Made by a program: the position numbers and the translations under genes. DNA of 64,000 bases from Bin87 sp965220505 (lineage in GTDB: Bacteria; Chloroflexota; Dehalococcoidia; Lucifugimonadales; UBA3495). Location of the stretch: positions 496,001 through 560,000 of the forward strand of contig CBDCQE010000001.1 of NCBI GenBank assembly GCA_965220505.1, written 5' to 3'. How positions within the stretch are numbered: position 1 is the first letter of the stretch; every line of letters starts with the position of its first letter. This document shows positions 40,894-49,093 of this stretch, in pieces. The notes beneath the pieces were generated by a model, which searched no databases, was not told where the DNA came from, and saw only the letters and a program-made list of their open reading frames with translations.

Positions 40894-41592
40894 ATGAACG
40901 AAGTCAGGTTCTACGGTCATACCCCGCCGGGCGCCGGCGAGGAAGAAACGCCGGGCCGCCTGGTGGTTGTGGAAGGGACTGACGGGGTGGGCAGGTCGAC
41001 CCAGATTGCCATGCTCCGCGAATGGCTGGAGGCTGAAGGATATGCGGTGCTGGTCACCGGGTTCCGGAGGTCGGAACTGGCCGCCAACGGCATCGACCGG
41101 GCCATGCGCGGCAACACGTTGGATCCGCTGACGCTCAACCTCTTTTACGCCACCGATTTCTGGGACCGTATGGAAAAGAACATCGTACCGGCGCTGCGCT
41201 CCGGGATGGTGGCGCTGGTCGACCGCTACATCTTCTCCATCATAGCCAGGGCTCGGGTGCGCGGCGTGTCACCCCGCTGGCTCAACGACGTATTCGAATT
41301 CGCCGTTGTGCCGGATGTTGTCCTGTACCTGGACGTGGACGTGGAGCACCTGGTGCCACGGGTGCTGTCGGTGCGGCAACTGGACCACTGGGAATCGGGC
41401 GAGGACTTCCTGCGCGGCCCCGACCTGTACGAAAACTTCATCCAGTACCAGTCAGCGCTGATCGACGAGTTTCGCGAACTGGCCAAAGAGCACCAGTTCG
41501 TCACCGTGGACGGTCGGGGTAGCGTGGGCGACGTATTTCAGGCCTTGCAGACCGAAGTCCGCAAGGCCCTGGAAGGCATGGGAGACTACTGA
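40894..41592 (+). CDS. Thymidylate-kinase-like protein, copy 2, with altered P-loop
   Basis: A paralogue of the preceding gene (232 aa), 69 nt downstream. The fold is retained: LVVVEGTDGVGRSTQIAML, MVALVDRYIFSIIARARVRGV, VLYLDVDVEHLVPRVL and WESGEDF. The Walker A Lys that binds the beta and gamma phosphates is Arg here (GVGRST instead of GSGKST). Lys to Arg at this place usually cripples ATP hydrolysis, so this may be a regulatory or structural partner of copy 1 in a heterodimer. The ATG follows a GGGAGCGACGACG stretch. Confidence is high for the family and low for the reaction. Confidence 0.8.
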   Translation: MNEVRFYGHTPPGAGEEETPGRLVVVEGTDGVGRSTQIAMLREWLEAEGYAVLVTGFRRSELAANGIDRAMRGNTLDPLTLNLFYATDFWDRMEKNIVPALRSGMVALVDRYIFSIIARARVRGVSPRWLNDVFEFAVVPDVVLYLDVDVEHLVPRVLSVRQLDHWESGEDFLRGPDLYENFIQYQSALIDEFRELAKEHQFVTVDGRGSVGDVFQALQTEVRKALEGMGDY

Positions 41593-41638
41593 CGAGGGCT
41601 TCCAGGCACGGCCAACCCGGTTGAACAGGAGCCGAAAA

Positions 41639-41929
41639 ATGACAGCGCAGAACAAGGCCGAAGTCGCCCGACTGGGCAAGGAAATCTACGAGTCCATTCG
41701 CGCAGACATGGAGGCCAACGAGTGGGGTCGTATGGTGGTCATCGACGTGAACACTGGCGATTACGAAGTCGCCGATGACGACGTCAATGCGTTATTGGGG
41801 TTGAAGGCGCGCCGACCAGATGCAATTACGTGGGGAGAAAAGGTTGGCTATCGGACGCCTTACTATCTTCACCGTACCCCTCAGCAACTGGCGGGATATC
41901 ACGATACCAAGCTGAGAGATAATGATTAG
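41639..41929 (+). CDS. Conserved small protein of a protease module, copy 1
   Basis: A 96-aa protein. The middle reads GRMVVIDVNTGDYEVADDDVNALL, then RRPDAITWGEKVGYRTPYYL. It is clearly homologous to the 90-aa protein at 46328 (shared pattern G-x-IY, ID-x-x-TG-x-YE, R-x-P, W-x-E-x-x-GY). The N terminus is helical. I do not know a characterised member; similar proteins occur in Cyanobacteria and Chloroflexota. CAGGAG precedes the ATG at 41639 and decides the start. Its last 8 nt overlap the protease gene that follows, so the two are translated together. Confidence 0.7.
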   Translation: MTAQNKAEVARLGKEIYESIRADMEANEWGRMVVIDVNTGDYEVADDDVNALLGLKARRPDAITWGEKVGYRTPYYLHRTPQQLAGYHDTKLRDND

Positions 41930-42314
41930 TGGTGCGGTGGAGTCTGTTGGTGCTATAGGCTCTCATCCGGTTTGGAAGCCGCGCATTGTGATCCCGATTT
42001 CCAATGGTACGGGTGGGGAACGCGACGTAAGATTTACCGTGGATACCGGATTTACCGGTTGGCTGACCCTCCCATATGATGCGATCCTTGATCTTGGCCT
42101 GCTTTGGCAAGGAACGAGAGCATACACCTTGGCTGACGGTAGCGATGCTGAAACGGATCTTTATCTGGCCTTTTTTGCATCGACTCCCATCGTAGTCCAT
42201 CAGATAGATGATGAATCCCTGCTCGGTGCAGCCATGATGAACGAGTGCCGCCTTACCGTGGATTTCTGGGAAGGCGGCCAAGTGACTATTGAGCCGCGGG
42301 CCGAACTGTTATAA
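41922..42314 (+). CDS. Retropepsin-like (clan AA) aspartic protease, copy 1
   Basis: A 130-aa single-lobe aspartic protease candidate. The catalytic motif is VDTGFTGWLTL (Asp at about residue 40), typical of the DTGA/S class with Phe in the third place. A flap-like segment and the second hydrophobic-hydrophobic-Gly element (LLGAAMMNECRLTVDF, about residues 102-117) follow. As in retropepsins, it would have to dimerise to form an active site. It overlaps the upstream small gene by 8 nt. A second copy of the whole module lies at 46328-46991. It converges on an acyl-CoA dehydrogenase gene, with only 8 nt between the stops. Confidence 0.8.
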   Translation: MISGAVESVGAIGSHPVWKPRIVIPISNGTGGERDVRFTVDTGFTGWLTLPYDAILDLGLLWQGTRAYTLADGSDAETDLYLAFFASTPIVVHQIDDESLLGAAMMNECRLTVDFWEGGQVTIEPRAELL

Positions 42315-42322
42315 GTCGGCCG

Positions 42323-43444
42323 CTACAGGCCCAGGGCGTCGGCCAGGCGGCGTCGGTGGAATTTCGGGTCGCCGAGGAATTGGTAGAGGGTCCGCGAGGC
42401 CGTGGTGTGCAGGATTAGACCGTACTCGGTGGTACTGCCCACGCCGGCGTGAACCTCGTGGGCGTGGTTGCAAGCGTTGTAATAGGCGGCGCTGCTCACG
42501 GCCTTGGCGAGGTGGATGCTATCGGCGGCTTCCCTTTCGGTATCCAGCTTCCATAGCGCTTCGTAGGTGGTCCAGCGGGCGGCGTCCAGTTCGTTGACCA
42601 GGTTGATGATGTGGTCCTGGACACGCTGGAAGCGGCCGATAGGGGTGCCGAACTGGATGCGCGTTCGGCTGTAGTCCACCGACATCTCGTAAACCTGCTG
42701 GGAACCTCCCACCTGGAAGGCGCAGAGCAGGGGGATGGCGCTGGCCACGGCGCGCTCGAGGGCATCCCAACCGCCGCCGAAGGTGGCGCCCAGGATAGCG
42801 GAAGGCGCGATCTGCACACCGTCCAGGCGGACTTCCGCGAGGTTCCAGGCGAAGCCGTCCAGGCGTCGGATCGACACACCTGGCGCGTCGGCGGGGATCA
42901 TCACCAACCCAACGTGCTGGCGGTTTTCGGTGCGCACGGCGCAGATGAGATCAGTGGCCGATGCGGCATCATACACGTACACCTTGGTGCCGGAGATGCG
43001 ATACCCGTCGCCGCTGGCCGTGGCCAGGGTCTGAACGTCCGACTCGTCCCACTGATAATCGGCCTCGGTGATTGCCAGGGCCACGGTGCGGCGTCCGGAT
43101 GCGAGGTCGGGCAGCAGGGAACGCTTCTGGTCGGTGGTGCCGGCCTCCAGGATGGTCAGGGCTCCCAGCGCGGCGCTGCTCAGGTGTGGTCCGGGAACGG
43201 GGCCGCGCCCCAATTCCTCGAACAGCACGCCGGCATCGGTGTACGAGCCGCCTTCGCCGCCGAACTCGGTGGGGATGACGATGCCGAGCCAGCCGGTGTT
43301 GGCCAGCCGCTGCCAGGGCTCGGACGGGGCGCTCTGCCCGGTGGCGGACAACTCCAGCAGAGTTTCCTTGGGGTATTCGGTGTCGACAAAACGGCGGACT
43401 GCCGCTTTGAGCATTTCCTGTTCTTCGGTGAGGTCCAGGTCCAT
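42323..43444 (-). CDS. Acyl-CoA dehydrogenase family protein, copy 1
   Basis: A 373-aa FAD enzyme of the acyl-CoA dehydrogenase family. It has an N-terminal helical domain (DLTEEQEMLKAAVRRFVDTEYP, LANTGWLGIVIPTEFGGEGGSYTDAGVLFEELGRGPVPG), a middle beta domain, and a C-terminal helical domain (RTRIQFGTPIGRFQRVQDHIINLVNELDAARW). The C-terminal VGSTTEYGLILHTTASR may carry the catalytic Glu. It probably forms a heteromer with the partner gene 73 nt upstream, as many such pairs do in Actinobacteria and Chloroflexota for steroid-like or branched acyl-CoAs. Confidence 0.9.
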   Translation of the reverse strand: MDLDLTEEQEMLKAAVRRFVDTEYPKETLLELSATGQSAPSEPWQRLANTGWLGIVIPTEFGGEGGSYTDAGVLFEELGRGPVPGPHLSSAALGALTILEAGTTDQKRSLLPDLASGRRTVALAITEADYQWDESDVQTLATASGDGYRISGTKVYVYDAASATDLICAVRTENRQHVGLVMIPADAPGVSIRRLDGFAWNLAEVRLDGVQIAPSAILGATFGGGWDALERAVASAIPLLCAFQVGGSQQVYEMSVDYSRTRIQFGTPIGRFQRVQDHIINLVNELDAARWTTYEALWKLDTEREAADSIHLAKAVSSAAYYNACNHAHEVHAGVGSTTEYGLILHTTASRTLYQFLGDPKFHRRRLADALGL

Positions 43445-43517
43445 GGGATCGAGTGCTCCTGAAATGCGGCGACGCTAACTGCGTCGCCGTGTAATCAAAG
43501 GGTCGGGTAATGCAGGG

Positions 43518-44744
43518 TTACGCAAGGGCGCCCGCGCGCTCCCGCTGCTGGCGTCCGATGCCAATGCGTCGGGCCATGATGACCTTCTGGATGTCCGTGG
43601 TGCCGCCCGGGTGAAGGGCGATGATCGCGGCGCGCTGGTGGGATTCGATGTGCGCCTCACCCCACTGATCGTCCTTGGTCAGGGCGGCTGGGCCCAGAAT
43701 GTCCAGGATGCCGGTGGCGATGCGGAGACCGGACTGCTTGCGGAAGTAGGATGCCTGGGGGCCTTCGTAGGTGATGTGTGACCCACTGTGGCGCATCCAG
43801 TAGTTGCGCAGCTGGAACAGGCGGCCGATTTCGGCGTCGATGTAGATGTCGACCAGGCGCTCGCGCACGTCGGGGTCCTTGCTCAGGGCTTCGCCCCGGC
43901 GGTTGTTGGTTTTGCAGTAGTCGAAGATGCGGTCAACGATCCAGTTCCTGCCGATGCGGCCGCCGGTGCCATGTTCCAGCTCGAGGTGGGTGGTGGCAAC
44001 CTTCCAGCCCTCGTTTTCGCCGCCGATGAGGTTGCGAGCGGGGACGCGAACGTTGTCGAAGTAAACGATATTCTTCACGCCGGAGCCGGCGCCGGACTCA
44101 CCCGCCGAGGACAGGAGGTCCATGGGGAAGACGCTGATGCCCGGCAGATTGGACGGCACCATGAACCAGCTGAGGTTATGGTGTCGGTCGCCCTCGGGAT
44201 CGGTGCAGGTGATGGTCCACATGTAGTCGGAGCCGTGGGCGCTTCCGACATAGACCTTCTGCCCGTTGATGACATAATCGTCGCCATCGCGCCGGGCCGC
44301 AGTCTTGGCGTTGGCCAAGTCGGAGCCGGCTTCGGGCTCGGTGAGGAGTTGCCAGGTTCGGATTTCGCCCTTGAAGATCTTGGGCAGAAATTCCTGCTTC
44401 TGCTCCTCGGAGCCCCAGACGAGGATGGAGTTGCCGCCGAGGCGTCCGCCGGAGTCGTAATAAGGCGGGAGCGACAGGTTGTAGTTGTCGATCTCCTCTT
44501 CGAGCACGACGGAATGATCGACGGTCAGACCGCCGCCCCCATATTCCTCCGGAGCGGTTGGCCAGAGCCATCCCTTGTCGCCCAACCGACGACCCAACTC
44601 GCGACGAAGCTGGTATTGCTCATAGGTCAGGTCGATGGAATCCGCGGGATGCTGAATGCCGGCGGGGATGTTGTCGCGGAGCCAATCCTGCACCTCGGTA
44701 CGGAAGGCTTCCTGCTCGGCGGTATAGCGCGGTTCGAAGTCCAT
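43518..44744 (-). CDS. Acyl-CoA dehydrogenase family protein, copy 2
   Basis: A 408-aa acyl-CoA dehydrogenase. Motifs: WLWPTAPEEYGGGGLTVDHSVVLEEE, LLTEPEAGSDLANAKTAARRDGDDYVINGQKVYVG (FAD/substrate domain), VRVPARNLIGGENEGWKVATTHLELEHG, and the end HPGGTTDIQKVIMARRIGIG, which holds the FAD-binding part. It is the first gene of a two-gene operon with the other dehydrogenase. The two differ strongly, which agrees with an alpha/beta heterotetramer instead of a simple duplicate. Confidence 0.9.
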   Translation of the reverse strand: MDFEPRYTAEQEAFRTEVQDWLRDNIPAGIQHPADSIDLTYEQYQLRRELGRRLGDKGWLWPTAPEEYGGGGLTVDHSVVLEEEIDNYNLSLPPYYDSGGRLGGNSILVWGSEEQKQEFLPKIFKGEIRTWQLLTEPEAGSDLANAKTAARRDGDDYVINGQKVYVGSAHGSDYMWTITCTDPEGDRHHNLSWFMVPSNLPGISVFPMDLLSSAGESGAGSGVKNIVYFDNVRVPARNLIGGENEGWKVATTHLELEHGTGGRIGRNWIVDRIFDYCKTNNRRGEALSKDPDVRERLVDIYIDAEIGRLFQLRNYWMRHSGSHITYEGPQASYFRKQSGLRIATGILDILGPAALTKDDQWGEAHIESHQRAAIIALHPGGTTDIQKVIMARRIGIGRQQRERAGALA

Positions 44745-44850
44745 GGCATGCCTCGAATGGGGCCGGGAATAGGGCCGGCCGGGGTGTTCCGGGAATTAGT
44801 CGGCAATTATGCCCTAAGGGGCGGGGTGGGGCAACCGGACTATAAAAAGA

Positions 44851-44879
44851 TTGACGCCGCTGATGGTATGCCGTATGCT
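44851..44879 (+). promoter_or_regulatory. Promoter of the vapBC-like pair
   Basis: TTGACG (44851-44856), a 17-nt spacer and TATGCT (44874-44879). The left arm of the operator covers the -10 box, the layout expected for autorepression by the antitoxin. Confidence 0.75.
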
Positions 44880-44899
44880 TAATTGATACATACGGCATA
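44867..44899. promoter_or_regulatory. 11-bp inverted repeat operator
   Basis: TATGCCGTATG (44867-44877) and its exact complement CATACGGCATA (44889-44899) are separated by 11 nt, so the arm centres are 22 bp apart, two helical turns. This fits binding of two ribbon-helix-helix dimers. It lies 24 nt upstream of the antitoxin ATG. Confidence 0.75.
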
Positions 44900-44922
44900 T
44901 AACATCTACGGAGCGGCACGAG

Positions 44923-45711
44923 ATGAGAATCGGCGTCAACATCCCTAATGAACTGATGCGGCGGCTTCAGCCGTTGAAACCGGAGCTGAACATCTCGCAG
45001 ATCTGCCGAGATGCAATTGCCAGCCACGTGGAAAAGTACGAAAACGCCATAGCTAACCTTGACGGCGATTCCACCAAAGCCGTGCTGGAACGAGTGACAT
45101 CTGAGGAATTGCGGCGCCGGTCAATCCTCTACGTCGATTGGGAAGCGCAGGGCTACGAATTTGCCGTTGCCTGGGTGAAGGCCGCTGAATGGCAAGACTG
45201 GAATCAATGGCACAGTATCCAAGCTCATCTCGAACGACAAGGGCGACCGGAATGGGATATAGAGCCGAGACTGCACGGTGTTTCAGGGAGCAAAATAGAG
45301 AGTTTTGATGACAGATGGCACGCATTTCACGAGCGAATAATGTCGCAAAGCGATGAGTTCCTCGACTGGATGGATGAGAACAACATTAACCCCGATTGGG
45401 ATGTCTCGAAACGTGAGTTTGGCCGCGCCTGGGTAGCTTACCTCAAAGTGGCTTGGCAACGGATTCATCAGCGGCGGGAGGAATGGTACGAAGCGCGCCG
45501 GAAAGAACGCCTTATGGCGGGAAGTAACCATCCCGAACCAGAAATTCCCGACCACTTGTTTGGTGATGTCCAGTCCCCAGAGGAGCAGTCCTTTCAAGTT
45601 GTTCCCCATCATGCCGGCTATACCCCCGGAGTTGACCCGCTGAGGCTCAATCATCTCATTGATGATCTAGATATGGAGATACCTCCAACGTATGGGGAGA
45701 ACGGAGGATGA
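44923..45711 (+). CDS. VapB-like antitoxin with long C-terminal extension
   Basis: A 262-aa protein. Residues 1-40 (MRIGVNIPNELMRRLQPLKPELNISQICRDAIASHV) form a ribbon-helix-helix DNA-binding domain. The following 220 residues, rich in Trp and charged residues (VAWVKAAEWQDWNQWH, WDIEPRLHGV, FDDRWHAFHER, WDVSKREFGRAWVAYLKVAW), are far beyond the usual 70-90 aa of VapB antitoxins and match nothing I know. The C-terminal end should be the toxin-neutralising part. The stop codon overlaps the PIN-domain gene by 4 nt. An operator and a promoter lie directly upstream. Confidence 0.72.
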   Translation: MRIGVNIPNELMRRLQPLKPELNISQICRDAIASHVEKYENAIANLDGDSTKAVLERVTSEELRRRSILYVDWEAQGYEFAVAWVKAAEWQDWNQWHSIQAHLERQGRPEWDIEPRLHGVSGSKIESFDDRWHAFHERIMSQSDEFLDWMDENNINPDWDVSKREFGRAWVAYLKVAWQRIHQRREEWYEARRKERLMAGSNHPEPEIPDHLFGDVQSPEEQSFQVVPHHAGYTPGVDPLRLNHLIDDLDMEIPPTYGENGG

Positions 45712-46136
45712 TCGTTCCCGATGTGAATCTGCTTGTCTACGCTTACGTGAGCGGAATGCCTGACCACAATGCAGCCCGCCGTTGGTGGGAAAGAACGGTC
45801 AATGGCGAGGAGGCAGTTGGGTTGCCTTGGTCTGTCATCAGCGGTTTTACGAGGTTGACCACCCACCCCAGGGTGCTGACGCCACCGATGAAGCCAGATA
45901 GGTCCATTGGTTATGTTCATGCCTGGCTAGGGTACGGTCATATCAACACGATCACACCTGGACCAGAGCATCTCGATTTATTGCTACGAAATCTTGATGC
46001 CGTTGGCGCCGGCGGTGATCTGGTACCCGATGCCCACATCGCGGCGTTGGCCATGGAACACGGGGCAGTGGTCCATTCCAACGATACAGATTTTGACCGG
46101 TTTCCCGGGCTGCGATGGCACAATCCACTGCTATGA
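45708..46136 (+). CDS. VapC-like PIN-domain ribonuclease toxin
   Basis: A 142-aa PIN-domain protein that would cleave RNA with Mg ions. The acidic residues fit the family: Asp in MIVPDVNLLVYAYV (residue 5), an acidic residue in the central helix around EEAVGLPWSV, Asp in GGDLVPDAHIAALAMEHGA (about residue 105), and Asp/Asn in HSNDTDFDRFPGLRW (about residue 123). The start overlaps the antitoxin gene by 4 nt. TA-type PIN proteins of this subgroup (DVNLLVYA, H-P-R-V, T-x-D-x-D-R-F) are frequent in Chloroflexota and Cyanobacteria. Confidence 0.85.
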   Translation: MIVPDVNLLVYAYVSGMPDHNAARRWWERTVNGEEAVGLPWSVISGFTRLTTHPRVLTPPMKPDRSIGYVHAWLGYGHINTITPGPEHLDLLLRNLDAVGAGGDLVPDAHIAALAMEHGAVVHSNDTDFDRFPGLRWHNPLL

Positions 46137-46327
46137 TCGAGGCTGTCCAGATCAATGACCGGCAGCCGCGTACCACCCGCCGGGACGGTCCTCTAGCCTG
46201 ATGTCCGTCGTCAATAGCTGGTGTCATGTTCACCGCCTCGCAGATCAGACTGAAGAACCGGCGATTGACCCAAATCCCCGCTATCTTTACGCTGGTATAC
46301 GATCCAGCAAAAACAGAGGAAATTCTC

Positions 46328-46600
46328 ATGGCCACAGCAAAAGCGCCCCGCGGAATCAGCGTCATCGGGCGGACCATTTATCAGGAAAAAATACTGCCCA
46401 CTTTGTCCCCATCTGACAAAGGCAAGGTCATTTTCATTGACATCGAGACGGGCGGGTATGAGATTGACGGCGACGAATGTGCCGCGATGGTGCGTTTTAT
46501 GGAGCGGTTCCCCAACACCGTCGGCTGGTCGGAACGGGCGGGCTATCCCTACGTGCACAAGTTCGGCTATTTCGACGCCTTCCGGGAGAATGATGGTTAG
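46328..46600 (+). CDS. Conserved small protein of a protease module, copy 2
   Basis: A 90-aa homologue of the protein at 41639. It shows the same core (GKVIFIDIETGGYEIDGDECAAMV, then ERFPNTVGWSERAGYPYVHKF), with the same length and position relative to the protease gene. GAGG lies 8 nt before the ATG at 46328; a longer frame to 46226 has no support. The last 8 nt overlap the protease gene, exactly as in copy 1. Function is unknown. A substrate or an inhibitor/activator of the protease are the simplest ideas. Confidence 0.7.
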   Translation: MATAKAPRGISVIGRTIYQEKILPTLSPSDKGKVIFIDIETGGYEIDGDECAAMVRFMERFPNTVGWSERAGYPYVHKFGYFDAFRENDG

Positions 46601-46991
46601 CGGCTCCGTAATCGCGTTTGGGGAGCCTGCGCTCACCGGAAAGCCGTTCATTAGCGTAACAGTCGCCAGTACTTCGGACGAACTACTTTCCGTACCGGTT
46701 AGTGTCGCCGTAGATACTGGATTTACCGGCTTCCTGACGCTCCGACCCGACGCAATCTCGCAGCTTGGTCTGCTCTTCATCACGAACCAGCCGGCTGAGT
46801 TGGCAGACGGCAGCATCAACCATTACGATGTCTATGCTGGTCGTATTGTCTGGCACGGTCAGGAACGTATCGTTCCTATTTACAGCGTGGACAGCGACCC
46901 GCTCGTTGGGACGGCGCTTCTTTGGAACAGTCGGTTGACCATGGATGTTGTCCCGGATGGCGTGGTAACCATCGTGCCTATGCCGACCTGA
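46593..46991 (+). CDS. Retropepsin-like (clan AA) aspartic protease, copy 2
   Basis: A 132-aa protein with the catalytic motif VDTGFTGFLTL (Asp at about residue 43) and the later PLVGTALLWNSRLTMDVV element. It is homologous to the copy at 41922, sharing DTGFTG-x-LTL, LGLL, LADGS, L-x-G-x-x-L-x-x-x-RLT-x-D. It is too short for a two-lobed pepsin, so a homodimer is expected. There is no signal peptide or membrane anchor, so it is cytoplasmic. The start at 46593 is set by the 8-nt overlap and family length; the frame open to 46437 is in the other gene. Confidence 0.8.
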   Translation: MVSGSVIAFGEPALTGKPFISVTVASTSDELLSVPVSVAVDTGFTGFLTLRPDAISQLGLLFITNQPAELADGSINHYDVYAGRIVWHGQERIVPIYSVDSDPLVGTALLWNSRLTMDVVPDGVVTIVPMPT

Positions 46992-47007
46992 TCGAGTGAT
47001 AGCTGGG

Positions 47008-48567
47008 CTAACGGCTGCGCAGCGCGCGGCCGGGGCGGACGCCGGTGTGCTGGCCGTTGTCGATGACTAGGGCGCCGTTGACCGCTACGTAGTCGATGCC
47101 CACGGGGAATTGCAGTGGGTCGTCGAAAGTGGCGGGAGTGTCGACGCCGGACGGGTCAAACAGGACGAGGTCCGCCTTTGCGCCGTCGCGGATGACGCCG
47201 CGGTCGGACAAGCCCAGGCGCTGGGCCGGGGCGCCGGTCATTTTGCGGATGGCCTCTTCAAGGGAGAACAGGCCCTCGCCGCGCACAAACTGGGCCAGGA
47301 CATAGGGGTAGGTACCGTAGGTGCGTGGATTAGGACGGCCGCCGGTGAGGATGGCGTCGGTGCCGATCATCTGGGCCGGGTGGGACGCGATTTCGCGGAT
47401 GTTCTCCAGGTTGCCGGTGCGAGCTACGAAGGCCACCTGAAGGTTTTCCTCCAACAGGAGGTCACTTACGGCGTCGACCATGCGACCGCCCCGGTGGGCG
47501 GCCAGGTCTTCCAGGGATCGCCCTTCCCATTCCTTGTTTTTGTCCGAAGCGATATAGGCGAAGATGTAGTTGTCCAGGGTCTGGCCGCCCCACTGGGGCT
47601 CGACGGCGCGAACCATGAGGTCGCGGACGTTGGGGTCAGCAAGCCGGGTCATCAGAGCTTGCGGGCCGCCGGCGTGGACCCAATAGGGCAGCAGGGAGTG
47701 GAGAATGGTGCTGGCGGCCGGGTACGGGTATTGATCGTAGGTGACGTCCTGGCCGCGGTTGTGGGCGTCGTCGACCAGGGCGGTCATCTGCGCTCCGAGG
47801 CCGGCCACCGGACTGTGGTAATGGGAGATGTGGACGGGCGCCCCTGATCTCCGGCCGATCTCGAGGGCTTCCCGGAAGGGATCGAGGAGGCGGTCGCCCA
47901 GGGTGTAGCGGGAATGGGTGCAGTAGAATCCGCCTTCTTCCGCGACCACGGCGGCGATGGCGGCAAGCTCGTTGGTATCGCTGTAGGCGCCGGGCGCGTA
48001 GGTCAGACCGGTGGTGAATCCGAACGCCCCGTCCCGCATGCCCTGGCGGGTGAGATCGCGCATGGTGTTCAATTCAGCGTCGGTGGGCAGGCGAGACGAC
48101 CAGCCCATGGCGGCGACGCGGATGGCCGCATGGGGCACGAAGTGGAGCACATTGCAGGTGGAGTTGCCGTCGAAGAGAGCGAGGAAGTCGGCAACGCTGC
48201 TCCAACGTACGTCGGGCGGAGTGCCGTTGACCGCCGCCAGGTAAACCAGCAGTTGCTCCAGGGCGCGGGGAGTGGTGGGCGCATAGGAAAGGCCGTCCAT
48301 GCCGAGGGCCTCGGTGGTGACACCCTGGCGGATTTTGGCCTGGTGTTCGGGATCGGTGAGCAGCTTCAGGTCGGAATGGGAGTGCATGTCGATGAAGCCG
48401 GGGCAGATGACGTAACCGCCGGCGTCGACGGTGCGGCCGGCATCCACGGCCGACGTGTCTCCGGTGATGACCTGGATGGTGTCGCCGGTGACGGCAACGC
48501 TGGCGTGGTAGCCGGCGGAGCCGGTGCCGTCGATCACCGTGCCGTTGGCAAATAGCAAGTCAACCAT
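47008..48567 (-). CDS. Amidohydrolase, D-aminoacylase/N-acyl-D-amino-acid deacylase family
   Basis: A zinc-dependent amidohydrolase of 519 aa. Metal ligands: GFIDMHSHSDL (about residue 63), HISHYHSPVAGL, and the conserved Asp region GTDAILTGG. N- and C-terminal beta pieces form the composite domain (DLLFANGTVIDGTG; RDGAKADLVLFDP; VNGALVIDNGQHTGVRPGRALR). This is the ending seen in D-aminoacylases, which release D-amino acids from N-acyl derivatives or act on dipeptides. The frame is open to 48747, but the ATG at 48567 has GGGAGCGG ahead and matches the family start. It is divergent from the sufT-like gene. Confidence 0.88.
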   Translation of the reverse strand: MVDLLFANGTVIDGTGSAGYHASVAVTGDTIQVITGDTSAVDAGRTVDAGGYVICPGFIDMHSHSDLKLLTDPEHQAKIRQGVTTEALGMDGLSYAPTTPRALEQLLVYLAAVNGTPPDVRWSSVADFLALFDGNSTCNVLHFVPHAAIRVAAMGWSSRLPTDAELNTMRDLTRQGMRDGAFGFTTGLTYAPGAYSDTNELAAIAAVVAEEGGFYCTHSRYTLGDRLLDPFREALEIGRRSGAPVHISHYHSPVAGLGAQMTALVDDAHNRGQDVTYDQYPYPAASTILHSLLPYWVHAGGPQALMTRLADPNVRDLMVRAVEPQWGGQTLDNYIFAYIASDKNKEWEGRSLEDLAAHRGGRMVDAVSDLLLEENLQVAFVARTGNLENIREIASHPAQMIGTDAILTGGRPNPRTYGTYPYVLAQFVRGEGLFSLEEAIRKMTGAPAQRLGLSDRGVIRDGAKADLVLFDPSGVDTPATFDDPLQFPVGIDYVAVNGALVIDNGQHTGVRPGRALRSR

Positions 48568-48737
48568 AATTCCGCTCCCTTCAAGCCGGCGTAGCACGCA
48601 GCCGGGCGTCGGCTGGCGTCGTTCCGCGTTGCCGCGCATGATACACCGGGGCACGCGCGGGCCGCCCGGCCCGGAACGCATCTGGAATCGATTTGGGCTA
48701 TAATGACCAGTAGACACCCCTTGGAAGGAGAAGAGCC

Positions 48738-49046
48738 ATGCCGGCAACCGTGAATCGCGATGAAGTGTACGAAGCGCTCCGCACGGTGTACGACCCGGAA
48801 ATTCCGGTGAACGTGGTGGACCTGGGCCTGATCTACGACGTGCAGGTAAGCGACGCGAACGACGTGTTCGTGCAGATGACGCTGACTTTCCCCGGCTGCG
48901 GCATGGGCCCGCATATCGCCCAACAGGCCGAGTGGGCGGTGCAGGACGTGGAAGGCGTGGAAGAAGTCAACATCGAGCTGACTTTTGATCCGCCGTGGTC
49001 ACCTGATCTGATCAGCGAGGAAGCCCGCAACATGCTGGGCATCTAG
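48738..49046 (+). CDS. MIP18/DUF59 (SufT-like) iron-sulfur assembly protein
   Basis: A 102-aa member of the DUF59 family, whose members help mature Fe-S proteins or form the N-terminal part of Mrp/ApbC. It has YEALRTVYDPEIPVNVVDLGLIYDVQV, then the reactive Cys in TFPGCGMGPHIAQQAEWAV and FDPPWSPDLISEEAR, the full signature. GGAAGGAG lies before the ATG. TATAAT at 48699 could be part of its promoter. The next gene, an Mrp-like ATPase, follows after 47 nt, so the pair may do what a fused Mrp does in other bacteria. Confidence 0.9.
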   Translation: MPATVNRDEVYEALRTVYDPEIPVNVVDLGLIYDVQVSDANDVFVQMTLTFPGCGMGPHIAQQAEWAVQDVEGVEEVNIELTFDPPWSPDLISEEARNMLGI

Positions 49047-49093
49047 CCCGCTCGGCACGCCCAGGACGCCCGGACACGGAGAGCAACTCGACG

